Notes under the pieces: model-generated
What the model was told of the DNA's origin: nothing
The model's input: the letters and a program-made list of their open reading frames with translations, nothing else
Databases searched by the model: none
Made by a program: the position numbers and the translations under genes
Shown: positions 34,676 to 44,700 of the stretch, in pieces
How positions within the stretch are numbered: the first letter of the stretch is position 1
Layout of the letters: every line of letters starts with the position of its first letter
NCBI GenBank assembly: GCA_963810775.1
Contig: CAWEOT010000006.1
Location: 62,001-126,000, forward strand
Direction: 5' to 3'
DNA from: DATBVX01 sp963810775
GTDB lineage: Bacteria > Pseudomonadota > Gammaproteobacteria > Steroidobacterales > Steroidobacteraceae
DNA length: 64,000 nucleotides

Positions 34676-35899
34676 TCACACATGCCTGATGCCGAGCACC
34701 AGGTCACCGACATTGGTTCCGGTCGGGCCGGAATGCACGAGATCGCCGGAAGCCTCCAGAAAGGCTCCTGAATCGGCCCTGGCGAGGCAATCGTCGGCAT
34801 CGAGCCCACTGAGCGTTCCGCGTTCCACGGTTTCGCTGTCGACGATCGCTCCGGCGTCAGAGGTCGGGCCATCGGTCCCGTCAGTACCGGCGGCGAGTAA
34901 TGTCAACTCATCGTGCGATACCAGGAGCCGTGCTGCCGCCAGCGCCAGATGTTGATTGCGCCCGCCGCGACCCGGTTTCGCAGGCAGACGGACCGTCGAT
35001 TCTCCACCCCAGATCCGCAAACCCGGGGGGCCCACTTTGAGCTCATGGCAAAACCCGGTCGCCAGCTCGATGGCATCACCTGCGAATCGTCGTAGATCTC
35101 TGCCGGTCGCGAAGCCCATTGCACGGCCAGCCAGCTCTGCCGCGGCGAGAGCGTCATCGAGCGCTGCTATCACCCGCCGTGTGATCCTGCGGGATCGGAC
35201 CAGAGGGTCAGCCGCCGAAGCCCGGGCCAGGAGTGCGTTGAGCCATGACGGCAAGCTCGACGGTAGCAGCTCCGCTGCTGGCTCGCCCACAAGGCCCGAA
35301 CCGATCACGTTTGGATCGTCGCCTGGAACATCCGAGATCAACAGGGCCAGTGCTTCGCGCCCGCCGAGATGGCCCATCAGGCGACCGCCTTTGAGCAGCG
35401 AGAGGCGCTTGCGAATCGAATTCAACGCTTCGATGTCCAGTCCGCTTGCGAGTGCCCAAGTGTTCAGTTGCTGCAAGTCTTGCAAGCTCGTGCCGGGAGG
35501 TAGCACTTCGACGAGGCTTGAGCTGCCGCCCGAGATGAGAAACAGGATGCGTCGATCCGACGGCAGCGATGCCAACAAATCGAGCAATCTAGCACCCGCC
35601 GCAAGTGTGTTTTGGTCGGGCACCGGATGGCCGGCCACCAGCTGTTCGACCTGTGCATGGGAATCGAGCTCGGCAGGAAAATGGCCGGCCTTGGAAATGA
35701 CCAACGCATGTGCGGCCAGTGATTGCAGCGCGTCGATCGCACCGAGTGTCATCGCGGCTGCGGCTTTGCCGACGGCAATGATCTGCCACGGATCGCCCGC
35801 TTGCATGTCGGTCAGCGCTGCGCGGACTCGCCGACGACCGTCTACAGCGGCAAGCGCCTGTTGCCAGATACCGAGCAGCAGCGAGTGCCCGTCATACAT
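34676..35899 (-). CDS. glycerate 2-kinase (DUF4147/MOFRL type)
   Basis: 407 aa. Phosphorylates D-glycerate, usually to 2-phosphoglycerate, at the end of glyoxylate or tartronate routes. The N-terminal Rossmann-like part has AVGKAAAAMTLGA and the glycine-rich LISGGSSSLVEVLPPG. The C-terminal MOFRL domain has GGESTVRLP and the final LAAGTDGTDGPTSDAGA. The family is called TtuD/GckA/GlxK2, but the correct symbol depends on the pathway, and no glyoxylate carboligase or tartronate reductase is nearby. It runs downstream of purF in the same direction. Confidence 0.88.
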   Translation of the reverse strand: MYDGHSLLLGIWQQALAAVDGRRRVRAALTDMQAGDPWQIIAVGKAAAAMTLGAIDALQSLAAHALVISKAGHFPAELDSHAQVEQLVAGHPVPDQNTLAAGARLLDLLASLPSDRRILFLISGGSSSLVEVLPPGTSLQDLQQLNTWALASGLDIEALNSIRKRLSLLKGGRLMGHLGGREALALLISDVPGDDPNVIGSGLVGEPAAELLPSSLPSWLNALLARASAADPLVRSRRITRRVIAALDDALAAAELAGRAMGFATGRDLRRFAGDAIELATGFCHELKVGPPGLRIWGGESTVRLPAKPGRGGRNQHLALAAARLLVSHDELTLLAAGTDGTDGPTSDAGAIVDSETVERGTLSGLDADDCLARADSGAFLEASGDLVHSGPTGTNVGDLVLGIRHV

Positions 35900-35938
35900 G
35901 GAACTGCACGAATTCGCCGCCGGGGCGAATCCGGGCGG

Positions 35939-37450
35939 TCAAACGGGACGTACAGCGCGCAGGGTGCGGCGGCGCTCAGCTCGGCGGCGTGACTTGGCCT
36001 CGTCGGAGCGCTCACTCTGCAGTCGCTGCAGGTATGCCGGCGTGACATCCCCGGTGACGTATTCACCGGAGAAGCACGAGGTATCGAATTCTTCGATCTT
36101 GGCGTTGTCATGACGCACCGCGTGCACCAGATCATCGAGGCTCTGATAGATGAGCCAATCCGCGCCGATGATCCCCGCCACTTCTGCATCGCTTCGATCA
36201 GCCGCCACGAGTTCCGAAGTCGCGGGCATGTCGATGCCGTAGACGTTGGGGAACCGAACCGGCGGCGCGGCGGAGGCGAAGTAGACTTTGCGAGCGCCCG
36301 CCTCGCGCGCCATCTCGATGATCTGTGCTGAGGTCGTGCCGCGCACGATCGAATCATCAACCAGCAGCACGTTCTTGCCGCGGAACTCAAGGTCAATTGC
36401 ATTGAGCTTGCTGCGCACCGATTTCTCGCGCTGTTCCTGCCCGGGCATGATGAAGGTGCGACCGATGTAGCGATTCTTGATGAAGCCTTCCCGGTATTTG
36501 ACGCCGAGAAGCTGTGCGACCTGGACTGCGCTCGTGCGGCTGGTATCCGGGATCGGGATGACCACGTCGATGTCGTGCTCCGGACGCTCGCGCCGGATCT
36601 GCTCCGCGAGCCGCTCGCCCATGCGAAGGCGCGACTTGTAGACCGAGATGTTGTCGATGATCGAGTCCGGCCGCGCGAAATATACGTACTCGAAAATGCA
36701 CGGCGTATGCCGCGCGCCGGCGACGCACTGCTGCGCGTAGAAGCGGCCCTGCTCGTCGATGAATACCACTTCGCCAGGCGCCACATCACGCATCAGCTCG
36801 AAGCCCAGCATGTCGAGAGCGACGCTTTCCGACGCGAGCATGTATTCGGGACCCTTGCTGGTATCGCGCTTGCCGATCACCAGCGGTCGAATGCCGTGCG
36901 GGTCGCGAAAGCCTAGGATGCCGTGCCCGATGATCATCGCGACCACCGCATACCCGCCGCGGCAGCGCCGGTAGACCGCGCTCAACGCGGCGAAGACGTC
37001 GGCCGGCGTAATGCGGGGTGTGCCGACGCGCTGCAGCTCGGAGGCAAACACGTTGAGCAGCACTTCGGAATCAGATTCGGAGTTGAGGTGGCGGCGATCT
37101 TCGCGTACCAGTACCTCGGCGAGCTCAGCCATATTGGTAAGATTGCCGTTGTGTCCCAGGCAGATCCCGTACGGGGCGTTCACATAGAACGGCTGCGCCT
37201 CTGAAGCGCTGTCACACCCTGCCGTCGGATAGCGCACATGGCCGATCCCGACGTTTCCCTTCAATTGCAGCATGTGGCGCTGCTGGAATACATCGCGAAC
37301 CAGGCCGCTGCCCTTGCGCTGAAACAGCTCGCCTTCCTGGGAGGTCATGATGCCCGCGGCGTCCTGTCCACGATGTTGCAGGACCGTCAACGCGTCGTAG
37401 ATACGCTGGTTAACGACGGAAGTTCCGACCATGCCGACGATGCCGCACAT
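35939..37450 (-). CDS. purF: amidophosphoribosyltransferase
   Basis: First committed step of purine synthesis (PRPP + glutamine to phosphoribosylamine), 503 aa from ATG 37450. An upstream in-frame ATG at 37537 lies inside cvpA and would bury the nucleophile. Processing of MCGIVGMVG exposes the catalytic Cys. The Ntn glutaminase domain shows GIGHVRYPTAG and LGHNGNLTN. The PRPP loop is VLLVDDSIVRGTTSAQII. It starts 1 base after the cvpA stop. Confidence 0.97.
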   Translation of the reverse strand: MCGIVGMVGTSVVNQRIYDALTVLQHRGQDAAGIMTSQEGELFQRKGSGLVRDVFQQRHMLQLKGNVGIGHVRYPTAGCDSASEAQPFYVNAPYGICLGHNGNLTNMAELAEVLVREDRRHLNSESDSEVLLNVFASELQRVGTPRITPADVFAALSAVYRRCRGGYAVVAMIIGHGILGFRDPHGIRPLVIGKRDTSKGPEYMLASESVALDMLGFELMRDVAPGEVVFIDEQGRFYAQQCVAGARHTPCIFEYVYFARPDSIIDNISVYKSRLRMGERLAEQIRRERPEHDIDVVIPIPDTSRTSAVQVAQLLGVKYREGFIKNRYIGRTFIMPGQEQREKSVRSKLNAIDLEFRGKNVLLVDDSIVRGTTSAQIIEMAREAGARKVYFASAAPPVRFPNVYGIDMPATSELVAADRSDAEVAGIIGADWLIYQSLDDLVHAVRHDNAKIEEFDTSCFSGEYVTGDVTPAYLQRLQSERSDEAKSRRRAERRRTLRAVRPV

Positions 37451-37451
37451 T

Positions 37452-37955
37452 TCAGTTCGCTCCCGAGGGTAACTTGGGCTCAGGCAGTTCCACGTCGTCC
37501 GCGATAGAGCGCATCCATTCGCCGACGATGCTCGCATAAGGCATCAGCGTCGAACGCTTCCACCAGGACTCCTCGTCGAGCTTCACGAGCTGTCCCAGAA
37601 TCGCAAACAGTCCGACGATGACTGCCCCGCGCAGCAATCCGAACAATATGCCGAGCATGCGATCTATGTTGCCGAACGGCGAGTAGTGCGCGAATCGGGT
37701 CACGAAGAATCCGACCACGACTCCCAGCAGCACGACTCCCACCAGGATGATCAATCGCGCGACCCACACTCTCACTTGGTCGTGGGCCAGGAGACCTCCC
37801 AGATGTGGCTCGAGCACACCAGCGAAAGTCCATGCCAGCCAGACCCCGAGTACCCAGGCGCCCAGCGAGATCGCCTCGCGCATGAAGCCGCGCCAGGCGC
37901 CCACGAGCGAGGAGATCGCAATGATGCTCAGGATGATCCAGTCGGCGCCGTTCAT
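37452..37955 (-). CDS. cvpA: colicin V production family membrane protein
   Basis: 167 aa with four hydrophobic helices: WIILSIIAISSLVGAWRGFMR, LGAWVLGVWLAWTFAGVL, LIILVGVVLLGVVVGFFVTR and LLRGAVIVGLFAILGQLV. The ADWIILSIIAISSLVGAWRG start is the CvpA pattern. It is an inner-membrane protein linked to envelope homeostasis in enterics; the molecular role is unsettled. Between dedD and purF, the conserved order. Confidence 0.93.
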   Translation of the reverse strand: MNGADWIILSIIAISSLVGAWRGFMREAISLGAWVLGVWLAWTFAGVLEPHLGGLLAHDQVRVWVARLIILVGVVLLGVVVGFFVTRFAHYSPFGNIDRMLGILFGLLRGAVIVGLFAILGQLVKLDEESWWKRSTLMPYASIVGEWMRSIADDVELPEPKLPSGAN

Positions 37956-38096
37956 GCAGAGCGCAGATACTCCGCCTTCGAGAAGGCGCGCATTCTAGCT
38001 GAACTGATCGACGGCTTCCCTCGTATCCGGCAAACCCTGATGCAGTCCTCACTTCGCGAGATCAGAGCTCCGACTTGAGGGCGCAGGTGTGGAGGA

Positions 38097-38682
38097 TCAA
38101 GAGTTGGGCAGGACCACCGCCTGGCGCCCGTCACGGCGCAGGCGTTCGGCAAGATTCTCGGCGCGCGCACGCTCCTGCTCAGGACCCACTCGGACCCGAT
38201 AGCGAGTGCGTGTTCCGGAGCCCAGCCGCGACACGAAAGCCTTGTAGCCATGCGACTTGAGCTCACCCGCAAGGCGTTCGGCGTTGTCCTCGCTCGCGAA
38301 GCTGCCGAGTTGGACGACCCAAGCTGATTCGTCACCACTATCAGCGCTGCTGCCACTCGGCGGGGATTCGGTCCTGCCGGGCGCCGGTTCCTCATTGGGT
38401 TGCGGGGCTTCCGGCTCCGATGTCGATTCCACGTGAACAGTCTCGGTCGGAAGGTCATCCGACACGGCGGGCGGCGCCACCGGAGGCGAGCTGTCAGTCG
38501 CACTCGGCGCAACGCGGGCGGTGGGCGCAGCTGAGATCAATGGTATAGGTCTGCGCGGCGCCGCCCTCTTTAGATGATTTCTGGCTTTGACGCGGCCCCG
38601 ACAGCATCTCGGGCACGAGCAGAACGATCAACGCCACCAGGATGAGTGCGCCGATGAGCCTTGCTTTGACTCGTGTCTCCAT
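38097..38682 (-). pseudogene. dedD: SPOR-domain cell-division protein DedD, frameshifted
   Basis: From ATG 38682 the protein has a short cytoplasmic start (METRVKAR), one membrane helix (LIGALILVALIVLLVPEML) and the DedD-type stretch AAQTYTIDL, then ends early. In the next frame follow a Pro/Ser/Glu-rich linker and a full SPOR domain (WVVQLGSFASEDNAERLAGE, YRVRVGPEQERARAENLAE). Removing one base near 38532 joins IDL to AAPTARVAPSA seamlessly. SPOR domains bind denuded septal peptidoglycan. Location between folC and cvpA identifies it as DedD. Confidence 0.85.
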
Positions 38683-38686
38683 TGGG

Positions 38687-39988
38687 TTAGCGCCCGCGGC
38701 GCGCGAGTATAGCGGATGGGCTCGACTCGCGTTCCAGCCATTCGAGCGCGGGGCCGACTGTCTGAAATGAGCCAAACACCACAATGCGATCACCGGCTCG
38801 CCCTTCGGAGCGCGCGATGCGGCACGCCTCAGCGATGTCTGCTGCTTCCAAGCAATGGTTGTCCAGTCTCGGAGCCGATCGTGCGCGAAGTTCAGCGGCA
38901 CTCATGCCTCGTGGGCCGGATGTGCCCGCGGCAATCCACTGATCGACGAGTGGCAACAGCGGCGCGACGAGCGCTGCTGCGTCCTTGTCCCTGAGAACGC
39001 CCACGACCGCCAAGGTGCGGCCACTGGAAGGCAGCGTGCGCAGGTTCGTGGCCAATAGCTCGGCAGCCTCCAAATTGTGCGCGACGTCCAGGATCCACTG
39101 AGGATCTCCCGGGACGACTTCGAAGCGTCCCTTCAATCTGACTTCGCGCAAACCGCGAGCAATGGCGCCCGCTTCGATCGGTAGTCGGCTGCGCAACGCA
39201 GACAGCGCAGCGATCGCAGCCGCCGCATTGGCAGGCTGCCGCTGTCCAGCCAGCGCGGGAAGCGGCAGGTCGTGCAGACGCCATTGGCGGTCGGCCCATT
39301 CCCAGCTGGCGGTTGCCGTGCGGAAGTGAAAGTCGATGCCCGGAATCCTGAGTTGCGCGCCCAGCGCGTGCGCCGCTGCAAATACCGATTGCGGCATGGC
39401 CGCACTCCCGAGCACGGCGGGGCGTCCGGCACGAAAGATGCCGGCCTTTTCGCGCCCGATTTCCTCCACCGTGTTGCCCAGCCATTCGCAGTGATCGATT
39501 GCGACCGAAGTGAGCAACGCCACGTCTGCATCCACGATGTTCACCGCATCCAGACGCCCGCCGAGACCGACCTCGAGCAGCACTGCGTCTAGCGATTCAC
39601 GCTGAAAGAGATGCAAAGCGGCAAGCGTGTTGAACTCGAAAAAGGTAAGGCTGCGATCGCCTCGGGCGGCATCGATACGCGCGAACGCGTCGATCAACTC
39701 ATCATCCGCGGCCAGGCGGCCACTGACCCTGATGCGCTCGTTATAACGCACGAGGTGCGGCGACGTGAATGCGCCAACGCGATAGCCAGCGGCGAAGAGC
39801 ATCGCCTCGAGAAGTGCGACACAGGAGCCCTTGCCATTGGTGCCACCAACCGTTACGACCGGGCACTTGAACTGCCCGAGGCCAAGGTCCGCCGCCACGT
39901 CGCGGACGCGCTCCAGGCCGAGATCGATGCTGCGCGGATGCAGCCCCTCCTGCCATCGCAACCAGTCATCGAGCGTGCGAAACCGCAT
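38687..39988 (-). CDS. folC: bifunctional dihydrofolate synthase/folylpolyglutamate synthase
   Basis: Adds glutamate to dihydropteroate and then to folates, 433 aa (E. coli 422). P-loop GGTNGKGSCVALLEAML at about 48-64, then the Mur-ligase-like AFTSPHLVRYNERI, LLEVGLGGRLDAVNIVD, and DHCEWLGNTVEEIGREKAGI. The C-terminal domain has ILDVAHNLEAA and the VVGVLRDKDAA segment. It starts 15 bases after accD, as in most gammaproteobacteria. Confidence 0.96.
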   Translation of the reverse strand: MRFRTLDDWLRWQEGLHPRSIDLGLERVRDVAADLGLGQFKCPVVTVGGTNGKGSCVALLEAMLFAAGYRVGAFTSPHLVRYNERIRVSGRLAADDELIDAFARIDAARGDRSLTFFEFNTLAALHLFQRESLDAVLLEVGLGGRLDAVNIVDADVALLTSVAIDHCEWLGNTVEEIGREKAGIFRAGRPAVLGSAAMPQSVFAAAHALGAQLRIPGIDFHFRTATASWEWADRQWRLHDLPLPALAGQRQPANAAAAIAALSALRSRLPIEAGAIARGLREVRLKGRFEVVPGDPQWILDVAHNLEAAELLATNLRTLPSSGRTLAVVGVLRDKDAAALVAPLLPLVDQWIAAGTSGPRGMSAAELRARSAPRLDNHCLEAADIAEACRIARSEGRAGDRIVVFGSFQTVGPALEWLERESSPSAILARRGR

Positions 39989-40003
39989 GCGTGGGGCGCC
40001 TGT

Positions 40004-40882
40004 CTACGTCGTGTCAGGCGTGCTGCCGTTCTGGGGCTTGTTGAGTAACAACCGCAGCAGCTCGGCGATCCGGTCACGCAGGTCGCGGCGATCGACGATC
40101 ATGTCGAGCGCTCCGTGGTCAAGCAGAAATTCGCTGCGCTGGAATCCTTCCGGAAGCGTCTCGCGAACGGTTTGCTGAATCACGCGCGGCCCGGCGAAGC
40201 CAATCAGGGCCCGCGGCTCGGCCAGATTGACGTCGCCCAGCATTGCGAGGCTGGCAGACACGCCGCCCGTGGTCGGATCAGTAAGCACAGAAATGAAGGG
40301 CAGTCGCGCTTTCGCCAATCGCGCCAGAGCGGCGCTGGTCTTCGACATCTGCAGCAGGGAATAAAGCGCTTCCTGCATCCGGGCGCCGCCGCTCGCGGAA
40401 AAGCACACCAGCCCCATGCGATGCTCCAGGCAATGATCCACGGCGCGCACGAAGCGCTCGCCTACTACCGAACCCATCGAGCCGCCGAGAAACCGGAATT
40501 CGAACGCAGCTGCAACGACCTCCAGCCCCTTGAGCGTTCCCGCCATCACGATCAGCGCGTCCTTCTCACCGGTCGAGCGCTGCGCCTGGGTCAAGCGATC
40601 GCGATAGCGCTTGCTGTCACGGAATTTGAGCGGATCATCCGGTTCCACGCCGGCCGCCAGCTCGCTCGCAGAACCGGGGTCGAGGAACTTCAGCAGGCGC
40701 TCGCGCGCGCCGATGCGGTTGTGATGACCGCATTTCGGGCACACGTGAATATTGCGTTCGAGCTCGGCCCGGTAGAGCACGGCGTCGCAGGCCGGACACT
40801 TGATCCAAACGCCCTCGGGCACCGAACGCGTACGCCGCTCGGTCTTGATCCGCGAGGGCATGATCTTCTCGAACCAGGACAT
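40004..40882 (-). CDS. accD: acetyl-CoA carboxylase carboxyltransferase subunit beta
   Basis: Beta subunit of the carboxyltransferase that makes malonyl-CoA, 292 aa. An N-terminal zinc ribbon (CPACDAVLY and CPKCGHH) is followed by the crotonase-like carboxyltransferase domain: FRFLGGSMGSVVGERF, FSASGGARMQEALYSL and DPTTGGVSASLAMLGD, then IGFAGPRVIQQTV. It follows truA directly with a 19-base gap; the trpF gene that lies between them in Pseudomonas is absent. Confidence 0.97.
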   Translation of the reverse strand: MSWFEKIMPSRIKTERRTRSVPEGVWIKCPACDAVLYRAELERNIHVCPKCGHHNRIGARERLLKFLDPGSASELAAGVEPDDPLKFRDSKRYRDRLTQAQRSTGEKDALIVMAGTLKGLEVVAAAFEFRFLGGSMGSVVGERFVRAVDHCLEHRMGLVCFSASGGARMQEALYSLLQMSKTSAALARLAKARLPFISVLTDPTTGGVSASLAMLGDVNLAEPRALIGFAGPRVIQQTVRETLPEGFQRSEFLLDHGALDMIVDRRDLRDRIAELLRLLLNKPQNGSTPDTT

Positions 40883-40901
40883 TCGCTCTCCCCGGGTGGC
40901 G

Positions 40902-41726
40902 CTAGCGATTCGCGCCGCGGGGCATCATAAACGATGCGCCTACTGCGCCCGTACCCGTACTCAGTGGCAGGCCGAACCGGTCCGGGTAGCGGACCGTCGT
41001 CAAGTACAGGCCGGCGGGCGGCGCCGTGGCAGCGCCGAGCCGACGATCCCGCGACTCCAGCACTTCACGTGCCCAGCCGACCTCGGCCTCGCCACTGCCG
41101 ATGCGAATCAGCAGACCCGCAATGTTGCGCACCATGTGGTGCAGGAAAGCATTGGCGCGCACATCGATGAAGAGGTGATCGTCATGGCGCGTGACGTCGA
41201 TCGCCTCCACGCGCCGGATCGGCGTGCGCGATTGGCACTCGGAGGACCGAAATGCTGAGAAATCATGCTCGCCGATTAGCAGCAACGCTGCTGCCGCCAT
41301 GCGTGACGCGTCGAGTGCTCTATGCACCCAGCAGGCACGTTGCCGTTCAAGTGCCGGCCGCGTCGACCGATTCAGAATCACATAGCGATAGGTGCGCGAA
41401 AGTGCCGAATAGCGAGCGTGGAACTCGTGCGGCACTTCCGCCGCCCACTGCACGCTGATGTCGTCGGGCAGCGCTGCGGTTGCGCCCAGGACCCAAGCGC
41501 GTGGCGCTCGCACAGCCTCGGTATCAAAGTGAGCGACCTGTCCAATCGCGTGCACGCCGGCGTCGGTACGCCCGGCACAGGTCAATGTAACGGGATGATC
41601 GGCAACGCGCGAGAAAGCGCTTTCCGTGACGGCCTGAATCGAAGGGGAATGCACCTGGATCTGCCAACCGGCGTAGGCACTGCCGTCGTACTCCAGGCCG
41701 ACCGCGAGCCGGGTGGTCTCGGACAT
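40902..41726 (-). CDS. truA: tRNA pseudouridine synthase A
   Basis: Makes pseudouridine at tRNA positions 38-40, 274 aa (E. coli 270). Start motif LAVGLEYDGSAYAGWQIQ, catalytic Asp in TCAGRTDAGVHAIGQV, and C-terminal FLHHMVRNIAGLLIRIG. It is 33 bases downstream of fimV, an arrangement shared with Pseudomonas. Confidence 0.97.
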   Translation of the reverse strand: MSETTRLAVGLEYDGSAYAGWQIQVHSPSIQAVTESAFSRVADHPVTLTCAGRTDAGVHAIGQVAHFDTEAVRAPRAWVLGATAALPDDISVQWAAEVPHEFHARYSALSRTYRYVILNRSTRPALERQRACWVHRALDASRMAAAALLLIGEHDFSAFRSSECQSRTPIRRVEAIDVTRHDDHLFIDVRANAFLHHMVRNIAGLLIRIGSGEAEVGWAREVLESRDRRLGAATAPPAGLYLTTVRYPDRFGLPLSTGTGAVGASFMMPRGANR

Positions 41727-41759
41727 TCGCCTCCGGATGCGCCCACCGGGCGCTGAAAC

Positions 41760-44700
41760 TCAGCCCGGGAGCGACTCGATAAGGCGCTGGGCTTCCTGCT
41801 TCTGGGTCGCGGATCCTTCCTGCAGCACCTCTTCAAGAATGCTGCGTGCGCCTTCTGGATCGCCCATGTCCATGTAGGCACGCGCGAGGTCGAGCTTGGT
41901 GCCCACCTCGCTCATGGTGACTGGCTCAAGCTCCGGCAATCCCATCTCGTCGGCAGGAATGCGCGCCGTTCCGGTCGGCGTGCGATCCCGATCGTGCTTA
42001 ACCTCGCCCACGTCGAGATCCAGATCAGTGGCCGCAAGGTCTTTCGTGCCGAACACATCGGACGCGAACTGGTCTTCCTCGGCACCCTTGCGCGGCTGCC
42101 TGATCGTGTCAGAGGTGAGCGCGGCTTCCAACTGATCCAGATCAAGGTCCATCTCTTGGCCGCCGGTCCGCGATATTTGCGCGGTCGACTCGCTGTCGAT
42201 CCTGCGGCGCCGTGCGGTGTCACCGGTCCCGTCGCCTGGGAGGGCGCGGTTGCGCGCCGTCGTCGCGGAAGTGTCTCGCTCCGGCGCACCAGGCAACGCC
42301 ATCGTCGCCGCCAGGGTCTTGTCCTCGAGCACCCAAGTGCCTGTGGGACTGATCTTGGTGTCATCCTCATCCGCGAGTCTGCCGCGACGCGCTTCGGCTT
42401 CGGCGAGCAGGCGGCGGGACTTCTCATCGAGCCCCGCCAGCATGGTCGGCGCGCTCGACGGATGATCGGTCTCTTCCATCGGATCGGACTGCGCCGCCTC
42501 CAGGTCATTGAGCTCGAGTCCCAGGTCATCCAGTGCAAGCTCGGCCGTCTGATCGGGGCTGGTTTCATCCTTGCGAAACAAGGCTGAGTCGATCTTTTCC
42601 TTGATGGTCGGCGAATCGCGGCCGCGCAGCGCGGTGGATTCGACAGTCGGCGCATCGCTGGACCGATAGGTTTCGGTTTCGATGGTCGGTGTTTCCATGG
42701 TGCGCGCAGTCATCTCGCGCGTCGTCGCGCTCCCATCGGAGATGCGCGTCGGCTGGTCCTCGAGAGGAAAGTCGAGGCCCTGATCCTTCAGCACGGGAGA
42801 TTCACCGGTGTCGACGGTCGCCTCGTCCCCACCGACCACCGTACCCAGGTCGAGATCGATTGCGCCGCCCGCTTCGCCTTCCGGCGGCCCGAGCAGATCG
42901 AGATCGACGCGGTTCTCGCCACCCTCGAGATTCAGGTCGACATCAGCTGCAGCTGCGCCGGCAGCGCCGGCGGCCTGCGCGAACATCGGATCGTCCGGGC
43001 TGATCTGCCGGCCCATGATGGCGATCTTTTCCCATTCGCCAGGACCCGCGTCCTGACGTGTCTGCGCGAGTTCACGGGCTGCCTGCAGAAACGCGTCCTT
43101 GTTGCCCCATACGAAGAAAATCTCCAACAGCTTCAGCTTGAGATCACGGCGCCCGGGCTCGCGCTCGATCGCAATGCGCACCAGATCGGCGGCCTGGTCA
43201 TAAAGACCATACGCCATGTGGAAGTCGGCCTCAGCAAGCGGATCGCCCTGGTCAAGGTTGATTGCAGTTTCCGAGCTCAGCGTATCGTCAGCGGTCTTGC
43301 CGCGCGCCGGCTCAGCCTTCGGACGCTCTGCTCGGGCAGGTTCAGGGGCCTTCGCGATCTTGGGCTGCTGGCGCTCGCCACTCTCTTCGACGAGGAAAGT
43401 ATCGTCCGCTGGGCGCGTCGCACGCACAGTCGTGGTGACGGGCTCTCGATCCATCCGCGGCTCGCGCGCTGCGCCGGTGCGAGCGGCATCAGCGAGGCGC
43501 CCGAGCTTCGAGAAGTCCGGTTCGTGGCGGCGGCGCCTCGCAGCGAGCCACAACAGGATCAGGAGCAGCAGCGCAGCCAGCGCGTAGTACCAATGCGCAA
43601 TGACCCAATCGAGAACCGAGGGCTTCTCCTCGACTGGCGCCTGCGGCGCGGGTGGCTTGGGCTGTTCGGCCGGCGTTGGTTGCGGCTCGACGGGGGCGGT
43701 GGTCGTTGCCTCGGGCGGTGTCTCTGTCGGCGCAGGCTGGGTCTCGATCGGCGCCGGAGTGGGTGTCTCTGCCGGAGCAGGAGTCGGTGTCGGTGCGGGC
43801 GGCTGCGCAGGCTGACCTAGCTTCTGCTGGAGCTTCGCGAGCTCTTCATCCTTCAATTGAAGCATGCGACGCGATTCGTCGAGCTGAGTCTGAAGCTGCT
43901 GAACCTTGTCGCGCAGTTCCTGGGTCTGGGCTCCCGCAGCGCCAGTCTGCGTTGCGGCACCTTCGCCGCCTTCCGTGGGTGTCACCAGCCGCAAACGTTC
44001 GCCGGCCGGTGCGCCTGATGCAGCGATGCCCCGATTGGCCCGCCATTCTGCGTAATGGCGGCGTACCTCCGCACTCGCTTCGGAGTCGCCGATTGCTTCG
44101 AATTGGGTGTCGCTCGGCAGGCGCAGGATCGCGCCGGCATGCATATCGTTGATGTTGCCGCTGAACGCCTCAGGATTGGAGCGATAGATCGCCATCATCA
44201 TGCGGTTGACGTCGGAGGTCGCTCCGGACTTCAGTCCGCTCGCGATGCGCCACAGCGTGTCGTTGTTGCGGACGGTGTAGCTCGAGCCCGCGCTCAGGCC
44301 CGAAGACACCTCCGGTGCACGACTGACCCCACTGGGTGGCGCAGCCTCTGCAGGCGGTTCAGGCGCACGCTGTACGTCTCCGCTACGCGGAGTCTCCGAC
44401 TCACCCGCCTGCGGCGCAGAGACGGGCGCACTCGCGGCTTGCTCTGCGCCTGGCGTGTACACCGGCGGGTCGAGCAGCATCGTGTACTCGCGCAGCAGCC
44501 TGCCGCGCGACCAGTTGACATCTACAAGCAGCGTCAGGAAGGGATCGGGAACCGACTCGCGCGAACGCACGAGCAGCGCCGGCCGGCCATCGCGACCCTG
44601 CCCCACCTTGAACTCGATTCTCGACAGAAACGCCGAGCGCTCCAGCCCGTAACGGGTGAATGTCTCCGGGTTCGCGAGAGTCGCCCGCAAGGACGTCAGC

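Noticed and set aside
43640..43820. Short tandem repeat locus
   Set aside because: In-frame Pro/Thr/Ala-rich linker of FimV with varying codons; not an exact repeat.
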